Below, piece after piece: positions 24,350 through 29,681 of a stretch of DNA of 33,649 nucleotides. The first letter of the stretch is position 1; every line of letters begins with the position of its first letter. A model generated the notes under the pieces. It did not search any database and had not been told where the DNA came from. It was given only the letters and a program-made list of their open reading frames with translations. This DNA is from Candidatus Helarchaeota archaeon (lineage in GTDB: Archaea > Asgardarchaeota > Lokiarchaeia > Helarchaeales > HEL-GB-A): NCBI GenBank assembly GCA_016840125.1, contig JAEOSY010000076.1:1-33649 (forward strand), read 5' to 3'. The translations under genes were made by a program, and so were the position numbers.

Positions 24350-24518
24350 GGGGCTGTAATGTAGCCAGGTATCATGCTGGGCTCCAGAAGGAACCTAAAA
24401 TTAGGGTCTGCTGACGGAAGGATGACGAACTTTTGGAGCGGATCCTGGTGAGACCCAGAGAAACGACACAGCGCGTGCGTTTCCGGTAGTATTCGCCGGT
24501 TCAAGTCCGGCCAGCCCC
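24350..24518 (+). tRNA. tRNA-Trp (CCA), with intron and extra insertion
   Basis: Acceptor GGGGCTG (24350-24356) pairs with CAGCCCC (24512-24518). The anticodon stem is CTGGG (24377-24381)/CCCAG (24454-24458), anticodon CCA at 24384-24386. The T arm is GCCGG-TTCAAGT-CCGGC (24495-24511). A 65-nt intron lies at the canonical position 37/38 (about 24388-24452). The variable region between 24459 and 24494 is 36 nt instead of about 5, and contains a hairpin GAAACG/CGTTTC, so a second intron of about 31 nt is likely. CCA is not encoded. The first intron contains CTGA (24411-24414) and ATGACGA (24422-24428), resembling D' and C' boxes. Confidence 0.88.
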
Positions 24519-24531
24519 ATATTATAATACT

Positions 24532-24636
24532 GGGCGGGTAGTCTAGTCTGGCTATGATTCCAGGTTTGGGACCTGGAGGTCGTGGGTTCGAATGACTCCC
24601 ATCGGACGGTAGGAGCCCGATACTCCCATCCCGCCC
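24532..24636 (+). tRNA. tRNA-Pro (TGG), with T-loop insertion
   Basis: Acceptor GGGCGGG (24532-24538)/CCCGCCC (24630-24636). Anticodon arm CCAGG-TTTGGGA-CCTGG with anticodon TGG at 24567-24569. The T stem is GTGGG (24582-24586) with T loop TTCGAAT, but its 3' strand CCCAT (24625-24629) comes only after a 31-nt insertion (24594-24624). The insertion holds a hairpin ATCGG/CCGAT and repeats the exon sequence ACTCCCAT once. CCA is not encoded. Confidence 0.9.
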
Positions 24637-24672
24637 ATATTAATCTCACCAATGGAGTGAAAGGTTGAGTGA

Positions 24673-25176
24673 ATGAATCCTCCAGAAACCGAAGAACCAC
24701 AAGTAATGACGGATAATCAGAAAATTTCTATATTAGCAAACCTGGAATTAGCCGTTCAGAGCGAAAAGTTTCATGCGATCTATCTTTTAGCTGAAGATGC
24801 AACCATTGTCCAAAGGGAAGAGCCTCCCAGCCCTACCATCGATTTGGATTCATTGCGATCGACACTCATGAATGCTCTTAAAGTCGCACCCCACCTTGCT
24901 GAATTTATGGCACACTACCAAGATCAACGAATAGTGGTCCGTCCACTTAAAATGGCACTCAAGGGAGGACCTGCGAGCATTCCAGGCATTTCATTAATCG
25001 CCCTTATCCTACCGCTCACGAAAGCTTACAAGAAGGATGTTAATGAGTTCATCCGGAATCTCCTCACCCCATTTATTAAAAAGAAGGAAAAACCGAAAGG
25101 TAAAAAGAATGGGTTGGATGGAGAAGTAAAAAAGCGGCTTGCTCAAAAGGTTTTAAACGATTTAGATAAAATTTAG
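24673..25176 (+). CDS. Hypothetical protein, 167 aa
   Basis: The gene starts at an ATG 36 nt after tRNA-Pro. The product is soluble, with an acidic N-terminus (MNPPETEEPQV), a central mixed segment with a run of Pro/Ile/Leu (SIPGISLIALILPLTKAYKK, around residues 99-118) that may be amphipathic, and a C-terminal Lys-rich stretch (FIKKKEKPKGKKNG) before a final helix. I recognise no motif. The basic region could bind RNA, which would fit its place between tRNA genes, but this is speculation. AAGG about ten bases before the ATG is a modest ribosome-binding site. Confidence 0.6.
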   Translation: MNPPETEEPQVMTDNQKISILANLELAVQSEKFHAIYLLAEDATIVQREEPPSPTIDLDSLRSTLMNALKVAPHLAEFMAHYQDQRIVVRPLKMALKGGPASIPGISLIALILPLTKAYKKDVNEFIRNLLTPFIKKKEKPKGKKNGLDGEVKKRLAQKVLNDLDKI

Positions 25177-25208
25177 TTTGATTATTTTTACGAATTTTTA
25201 AAAAGAAG

Positions 25209-25312
25209 AGCCCCCGGCGCGAATTGAACGCGCGACCAACAGATTACAAGTCTGTCGCTCTACCGACTGCCCAAATCTGTCGCTCTAGACAGATTTTCTG
25301 AGCTACGGAGGC
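25209..25312 (-). tRNA. tRNA-Thr (TGT), with D-loop insertion
   Basis: Read on the minus strand, the acceptor is GCCTCCG/CGGGGGC (with a U·G pair), discriminator T. The anticodon arm is ACAGA-CTTGTAA-TCTGT, anticodon TGT. The T arm is GCGCG-TTCAATT-CGCGC. In the D arm, GCTCAG is followed by a 30-nt insertion (25268-25297) before GTCGGTAGAGC. The insertion forms a perfect 9-bp hairpin (AAATCTGTC/GACAGATTT) and contains a 12-nt copy (TAGAGCGACAGA) of the tRNA's own D-stem/anticodon-stem sequence. A TATA-like run lies upstream at about 25345-25360. Confidence 0.9.
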
Positions 25313-25406
25313 TTAGAGATAGGAATTTTAAGTACTTACATTATTTAAAAATATTTAATCTTTATTGAGCTAGTAGAAAAACAATAAAAAGTATTGTGTC
25401 TATTGA

Positions 25407-25413
25407 ATATATA
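25407..25413 (+). promoter_or_regulatory. TATA box for tRNA-Met
   Basis: The stretch TATTGAATATATAC ends near 25414, about 37 nt before the tRNA start, and gives a transcription start near 25435. The transcript may continue into tRNA-Leu. Confidence 0.4.
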
Positions 25414-25450
25414 CAATCTTCGTTAAGAAGATTCGTTGAGACGCAACACC

Positions 25451-25618
25451 GCCGGGGTAGCTCAGCCTGGTTAAAATTGTAACCATGATGGTGGAATGGT
25501 CACAGCGCTGGACTCATAAGGTATGAACATCTCGTTCATCATACGGCCTGTGAAATCCAGAGATCGTGGGATCAAAAAATGCCTCCTAGTAAGGTGTTGG
25601 ATACGCCCACCCCCGGCA
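25451..25618 (+). tRNA. tRNA-Met (CAT, elongator-like), with three insertions
   Basis: Acceptor GCCGGGG (25451-25457)/CCCCGGC (25611-25617), discriminator A. Anticodon arm CTGGA-CTCATAA-TCCAG with anticodon CAT at 25515-25517. Three insertions are needed to fit a normal tRNA: D loop (about 25472-25502, ~30 nt), anticodon loop at 37/38 (about 25519-25554, 36 nt) and T loop (about 25578-25605, 28 nt), between T stem GTGGG (25566-25570) and CCCAC (25606-25610). The T loop begins ATCAAAA rather than TTC, unusual for a tRNA. The G-C first pair favours an elongator rather than an initiator. Confidence 0.85.
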
Positions 25619-25623
25619 TTCCT

Positions 25624-25641
25624 TTCTCAGGTCCCTGAGAA
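25624..25641 (+). other. Strong hairpin between tRNA-Met and tRNA-Leu
   Basis: TTCTCAG (25624-25630) and CTGAGAA (25635-25641) form a perfect 7-bp stem with loop GTCC. It starts six bases after tRNA-Met. It may be a processing or termination element, or the end of a precursor. No T-run follows, so an intrinsic terminator is unlikely. Confidence 0.4.
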
Positions 25642-25667
25642 CAGAGCGATCCGGCGGTTACTTCTGT

Positions 25668-25845
25668 GCAGGGGTAGCCAAGCCTGGTAAACGGAAACTG
25701 GTGCTAGGGTCAGTTTATCAGCCAAACGGCGCTGGACTTAAGATCCAGTCTCGAAGGAGATTGAAACGATGAGTCGTTTGGACCTGTTTCCGTGGGTTCA
25801 AAATCGCATTTGGCTTCAAGTGCAATGAATCGCCCACCCCCTGCA
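25668..25845 (+). tRNA. tRNA-Leu (TAA), with three insertions
   Basis: Acceptor GCAGGGG (25668-25674)/CCCCTGC (25838-25844), discriminator A. Anticodon arm CTGGA-CTTAAGA-TCCAG, anticodon TAA at 25739-25741. The D loop has an insertion of about 33 nt (25689-25722). After a plausible class II variable arm (TCTCGAAGGAGA, 25749-25760) comes a further 31 nt (25761-25791) with a hairpin AAACGA/TCGTTT. The T stem is GTGGG (25792-25796)/CCCAC (25833-25837); between T loop TTCAAAA and the 3' strand lies a 29-nt insertion (25804-25832). Without the insertions the tRNA has normal size. Confidence 0.87.
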
Positions 25846-26220
25846 TTCTTTACCCTTTATCTTCTTTATGCCTTTCCTAAACAACGCTCGCTTCGTTTTA
25901 AGGTAATCAAATTTTCAAAGTGGATAATGTTTAAAAGAAGCGATCGAAATCTAATCTTAAAGAATTAATCAAAGCAGATTAATGACACTTATCATATTTC
26001 ATAAAATCAATCATTAAATTGGTCATCAAATTAATTATTTAACTCATTTCATCCTTATTAACAAAAAAAAGAAGAAAAATTATTACCTACTTGAGTAAGA
26101 GCTTGAATGGGAATAATTAGGACGAAGTTAGTAAAGTAGTTAGGCATGTAATTGTAATTGATCCGCTCTTTTTGATTGATTTTCGAAATGAAACAACATA
26201 TTCGAAAAGGTTATGATTAT
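25846..26220. other. AT-rich intergenic region before dnaG
   Basis: No gene is seen. The stretch is AT-rich, with short runs of A and imperfect palindromes, and holds the presumed promoter of dnaG (TATA-like elements around 26030-26045 and TAAAGTAGTT near 26132). A T-rich run after tRNA-Leu (25846-25862) may end its transcript. Confidence 0.4.
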
Positions 26221-27456
26221 ATGGCACATGGAATTAGTACAACCAAATATATTATTCATGGAAAAATTGAAGTAGATGGAATCGTCGAAAAACCAGATGT
26301 GGTAGGCGCCATATTTGGTCAGACGGAGGGCTTACTGGGCGAGGAATTAGATCTTCGCGAATTACAAAAAACTGGGCGAATTGGACGAATTCAGGTTACT
26401 ATAGAGTCAGAAGGTGGCAAATCCTTCGGGAAAATTCTTATTCCGTCAAGTTTGAATCGGGTAGAAACCTCCATTTTAGCCTCCGCATTGGAAACAGTTG
26501 ATCGGGTGGGTCCTTGTACCGCCACTATTCTCTTAGAGAGTATTGAGGATGTGCGAGAATCCAAGCGAAGGCAAATTATAAACCGTGCGGCGATGCTATT
26601 GAAGCATTGGGAGGAAGATGTAATACCAGAAAGTCAAGAAATAACTAATGAAGTTCTACAATCAGCTAAAGTAGGGGAAATTACAAAATATGGCCCAGAA
26701 AATCTCCCAGCAGGTCCCGATTTAGAAGGATCTAACAGCATTGTAATTGTCGAAGGGCGTGCAGATATTCTGAATTTGCTAAAGGTTGGAGTTGGAAATA
26801 CAATTGCGGTTGAAGGAACAAATATCCCTAAAAGTATCGTGGAGCTTTCAAAGAAAAGAGAATGTACCGCGTTTTTAGATGGAGATCGTGGTGGTGACTT
26901 GATCTTAAAAGAATTGATGCAAGTTGCGGAAATAAAATTCGTCCTAAGGGCCCCTGCAGGCAAAGAAGTGGAAGATTTAACAAGAAAAGAAATTGTTAAA
27001 ATCATGCGAAATAAAATACCGATTAGTAAGATATATCTTGAATCGGATAAAAAGAAGGGGAAAAATAAGAAAACTAAGAAGTCGAAAAAATTTCCGCAGA
27101 GTCAACAAAGGTCCAAGAAAAGTAAGAAACCCACTATTGATTTGCCGCCCGTATTAGCGCAGGGTATTGTCAAGTTAAAGGAAACTTTACAAGCAAATAT
27201 ATATGATCAAGAAAATAATTTAATAGAAACAATAGGCGTTCGGGGATTAACAGATAAATTACCAAGCTATGAAAAAGACATCTCGGCGATCGTGTTCGAT
27301 GGCGTCATTACTCAAAGATTAATTGATATCGCCGCAGAGAGGAATATTCGGTATATTGTAGGAGCTCGAAAGAGTAATCTAACTAAGGTCCCGACAGACA
27401 TAAAAATAGTCACTTTCGATCAAGTAGATATATCAAATCAGAACAAAAATAAATAG
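26221..27456 (+). CDS. dnaG: Archaeal DnaG-like primase
   Basis: A 411-residue protein of the archaeal DnaG family, which contains a TOPRIM domain and is known both as a possible primase and as a core subunit of the archaeal exosome. The TOPRIM acidic residues are visible: Glu in SIVIVEGRADIL (about residue 178) and the DGD in FLDGDRGGD (about 220-222). The N-terminal IIHGKIEVDGIVEKPDVVGA and the DVRESKRRQIINRA block are archaeal DnaG hallmarks. A Lys-rich linker lies at 275-310, and the C-terminal domain follows. The start ATG (26221, MAHGIST) is preferred; the ATG at 26188 would add 11 residues, and a further upstream TTG seems unlikely. Confidence 0.93.
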   Translation: MAHGISTTKYIIHGKIEVDGIVEKPDVVGAIFGQTEGLLGEELDLRELQKTGRIGRIQVTIESEGGKSFGKILIPSSLNRVETSILASALETVDRVGPCTATILLESIEDVRESKRRQIINRAAMLLKHWEEDVIPESQEITNEVLQSAKVGEITKYGPENLPAGPDLEGSNSIVIVEGRADILNLLKVGVGNTIAVEGTNIPKSIVELSKKRECTAFLDGDRGGDLILKELMQVAEIKFVLRAPAGKEVEDLTRKEIVKIMRNKIPISKIYLESDKKKGKNKKTKKSKKFPQSQQRSKKSKKPTIDLPPVLAQGIVKLKETLQANIYDQENNLIETIGVRGLTDKLPSYEKDISAIVFDGVITQRLIDIAAERNIRYIVGARKSNLTKVPTDIKIVTFDQVDISNQNKNK

Positions 27457-27509
27457 GTGACTCATCCATGTACCTACTTCCAGTTCCGACCTGTTATTCC
27501 CAGAAAGAA

Positions 27510-27519
27510 ATATTTAAAT
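27510..27519 (+). promoter_or_regulatory. TATA box for rps2
   Basis: The stretch ATATTTAAAT with a purine-rich BRE-like AGAAAGAA upstream is a textbook archaeal promoter. Transcription would start near 27540, giving about 60 nt of leader before the ATG at 27602. Confidence 0.6.
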
Positions 27520-27601
27520 CTAGATTTGTAAATATTGATTTAATCTCAGAAATTCATAATTATGGCTTCGTTAGCCGTTGTTATTGCTAGGAGATTCATA
27601 T

Positions 27602-28768
27602 ATGACTGAGGAAAAAGAGGATACACTCTTAATTGCAAGAGACCAATACTTGGCTGCGGGAATTCATATTGGAACTCAGATTAAAACGCAAGATATGATA
27701 CCATTTATCTACCGAATCACGCGAGCTGGACTTTATGTTATAGATATAAGACAAACTGACGAACGAATGCGAATCGCAGCTAAATTTATCTCACGGTTTG
27801 ACCCAGAAAGAATGGTAGTAGTCTCAGCGCGGCGTTATGGGCACAATCCTATCCAACAATTTGCCCATATTGTTGGCGGTCACGCCATCCCAGGGCGATT
27901 TGTTCCCGGCACACTCACCAATCCAAATGCGCGAAGCTTTCTTGAGTGTGATTTACTGGTAATTGCTGATCCCAGAGCGGACAAACAAGCCCTCAGAGAG
28001 GCAAAAATTGCCAAAATTCCGGTTGTCAGTTTCTGTGATACAGATAATAATTTAGGTAGTATTGATTTATGTGTTCCCGCGAATAACCGGGGGAGAAAAG
28101 CGCTTGCCTTAATTTTCTGGTTACTTACACGTCAGGTGCTCCTTGAAAAGGGCGAAATCGGTAGAGTTGAGGATTTTGACGTGGATGTAAATAGATACCA
28201 GTCAAGAGGGTTAATCTCCTATGAGCCAACAGGTGATCGTCAGAAAATCCTATCACAACTCAAAGAAGTGGTTAGCGAAGAAGAACAAGAGAAACCTAAG
28301 GATGAAATTACGACGGAACCTGAGAAAGTCACTGAGGAAAAACCTGAGGAAAAAGTAGAAGAAAAACCAGCTGAAGAACCTGTAGAGAAGGTTGAAGTAG
28401 AGATCCCCGAGACTAAAGCACCGGTGGAAGAAAAGCCTGCCGAAGAGATTTTAGACAAAAAAGCTCCCGAGGTGCCAGCAGGAGACGTCGTTAAGCCCGA
28501 AGACCTCATTGATGGTCCGTTACCTGAGCCAAAGCCAAAAAAAGCAGCAAAGAAAAAAGCGAAAAAAAAGCCTAAAAAAGAAGAGAAGGAAAAAAAGGCT
28601 AAAAAAGAAGAGAAGGAAAAAAAGGCTAAAAAAGAAGAGAAGGAAAAAAAGGCTAAAAAAGAAGAGAAGGAAAAAAAGGCTAAAAAAGAAGAAAAGGAAA
28701 AAAAAGATAAGAAAAAAAAGGGGAAAAAAGCTAAAAGTGAGGAGGATACTAAGCCAAAGGATGAATAA
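27602..28768 (+). CDS. rps2: Small ribosomal subunit protein uS2 with long C-terminal extension
   Basis: A 388-residue protein. The first ~205 residues are an ordinary archaeal uS2 (LAAGIHIGTQIKTQDMIPFI, VVSARRYGHNPIQQFA, GHAIPGRFVPGTLTNP, LIVIADPRADKQAL and VPANNRGRKALALIFWLL-type blocks). The C-terminal 180 residues are extra: a Glu/Pro/Val-rich segment (about 220-305) followed by a Lys/Glu-rich repeat region. The ATG follows TAGGAG at good distance. Archaeal uS2 is usually near 200-230 residues, so the tail roughly doubles it. The tail lies on the solvent side of the small subunit and could bind RNA or a partner. Confidence 0.95.
   Translation: MTEEKEDTLLIARDQYLAAGIHIGTQIKTQDMIPFIYRITRAGLYVIDIRQTDERMRIAAKFISRFDPERMVVVSARRYGHNPIQQFAHIVGGHAIPGRFVPGTLTNPNARSFLECDLLVIADPRADKQALREAKIAKIPVVSFCDTDNNLGSIDLCVPANNRGRKALALIFWLLTRQVLLEKGEIGRVEDFDVDVNRYQSRGLISYEPTGDRQKILSQLKEVVSEEEQEKPKDEITTEPEKVTEEKPEEKVEEKPAEEPVEKVEVEIPETKAPVEEKPAEEILDKKAPEVPAGDVVKPEDLIDGPLPEPKPKKAAKKKAKKKPKKEEKEKKAKKEEKEKKAKKEEKEKKAKKEEKEKKAKKEEKEKKDKKKKGKKAKSEEDTKPKDE
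28571..28705 (+). repeat. 27-bp tandem repeat encoding KKEEKEKKA
   Basis: Five copies of a 27-bp unit start at 28571, 28598, 28625, 28652 and 28679; the middle copies are identical and the first and last diverge slightly. They encode a nine-residue Lys/Glu repeat at the end of uS2. Near-identity shows recent expansion by slippage or recombination. Copy number may vary between strains or assemblies. Confidence 0.9.
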
Positions 28769-28793
28769 AAAGAGAAAAAACAAAAACCTGATT

Positions 28794-28952
28794 CATATTC
28801 AAAGACTCAGGAATACTACACTTCTCTTTTAACTAGAATTAATCTCAAACTACTAATTTTCCAGTTGTATATCGCTCTCAGAATATTTACCACTATACCT
28901 AGATATTCGCTGCTATTTTATCATTCCGTGTCAATTACCATATTCAAAGACT
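28794..28952 (+). repeat. 14-bp direct repeat pair
   Basis: CATATTCAAAGACT occurs exactly at 28794-28807 and 28939-28952, 145 bp apart, after rps2 and just before the small gene at 28966. Whether it is functional is unknown; it could be a regulatory motif or a remnant of duplication. Confidence 0.5.
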
Positions 28953-28965
28953 GTGAGGCATTTTT

Positions 28966-29091
28966 GTGATATGGGACGATAAAATTCTGGATGAGCTTGA
29001 CCAGGACGAATTAGAGTTGCTTTGTAATCCCCTCAATCTCTTCAATCGCGAGGACGATGAAACGTTTTATTTCTTTATTATAATAGAATAA
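28966..29091 (+). CDS. Small acidic hypothetical protein, 41 aa
   Basis: A GTG at 28966 with GTGAGG (28953-28958) seven bases upstream opens a 41-codon frame ending TAA at 29089-29091. The product begins VIWDDKILDELDQDELELL and is strongly acidic in its first half, with an aromatic, hydrophobic end (TFYFFIIIE). It could be an isolated helix or a small adaptor. No similarity is recognised, and the frame may be accidental, though its ribosome-binding site and acidic bias favour a real gene. Confidence 0.38.
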   Translation: MIWDDKILDELDQDELELLCNPLNLFNREDDETFYFFIIIE

Positions 29092-29135
29092 GTAAGATCA
29101 CAAAAATTTTAATATGATTATGTCCTATTTTTTCC

Positions 29136-29443
29136 TGCGGGTTCGATGTTTTTTTCCCTTTACGAGGGCAGCTTGAGATTCCGATGACAGTATGCGCAAG
29201 CAAAGGGAATACAATTGTTTCTTCGGAAACACCCCCTTACCGTAAAACCATGACGATGGGCTCTTTTACGAGAAACATTTAGATGTGTCATCTATCGATG
29301 AGTAGGAGTCAACCCCCATGGTGACAGGTGAGATTGATGTTGGGTATTACCCGTCATGAGAGAATCTAGCTGAGGGTCTAAGGAGCATTCCCACCGAAGA
29401 GGCTAGGAGTTAGTGCGCGGGGCACACCAGCATCTCTTTTTTT
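29136..29443 (+). ncRNA. Candidate structured RNA, about 310 nt, unassigned
   Basis: A GC-enriched block without a good ORF. TATA-like TTTTAATAT (29107-29115) precedes it and a run of seven T ends it (29437-29443). Strong stems: TTCCCTTT/AAAGGGAA (29154-29161/29202-29209) enclosing GCTTG/CAAGC (29171-29175/29197-29201), GTTTC-TTCG-GAAAC (29217-29230), CGTAAAA/TTTTACG (29241-29247/29264-29270) and a GGGT/ACCC hairpin near 29340. The piece GGAGCA (29380-29385) recalls the SRP-RNA helix 8 motif, but its expected partner is not clearly present. SRP RNA, RNase P RNA or a new RNA are possible. Confidence 0.45.
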
Positions 29444-29511
29444 ATTATTAAAAGGACTTTTATATTTAAAGCATTTTGCTTCTCACTTAAATCTAAAATA
29501 AATTCTCCGAC

Positions 29512-29656
29512 ATGACTTGCGTCCACAAGGGGAGTTGTCAAGGTTGTTCTCTATAAGTCGGGTTATCCCAAACAATTTGGACATGCAATAATTTCTTCTG
29601 ACGAATTTAGTGATAAGTTACACACCGTGCAATTCCCACCAGCTATTTTTTCTTAG
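29512..29656 (+). pseudogene. Possible small Cys-rich protein with a +1 frameshift
   Basis: An ATG at 29512 starts MTCVHKGSCQGC and stops early at 29554-29556. The next frame, starting at the same point (about 29548), stays open to TAG at 29654-29656 and encodes LYKSGYPKQFGHA and more. One extra T in the GTTGTTCTC stretch would explain it, joining the parts into 47 residues with C-x5-C-x2-C. A TATA-like box lies at about 29460-29468. It may be a sequencing or assembly error, a decayed gene, programmed frameshifting or chance. Confidence 0.25.
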
Positions 29657-29681
29657 TACCCAAAAAAAAAGTGAAGGATTG

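Noticed and set aside
24401..24700. Minus-strand 99-codon frame over the tRNA genes
   Set aside because: It covers tRNA-Trp and tRNA-Pro on the opposite strand; accidental.
24350..25845. Mobile element or CRISPR insertion as the source of the tRNA insertions
   Set aside because: The insertions are only 28-65 nt, differ in sequence and sit at known intron positions; no spacer-repeat pattern or transposase was seen anywhere in the window.
28509..28832. Lys/Arg-rich and Phe/Leu-rich frames at the end of rps2
   Set aside because: They are other-frame readings of the 27-bp repeat and have no independent support.
29136..29443. SRP RNA call
   Set aside because: GGAGCA is present, but the opposite GUSAGG-type strand and the Alu-like domain could not be placed.
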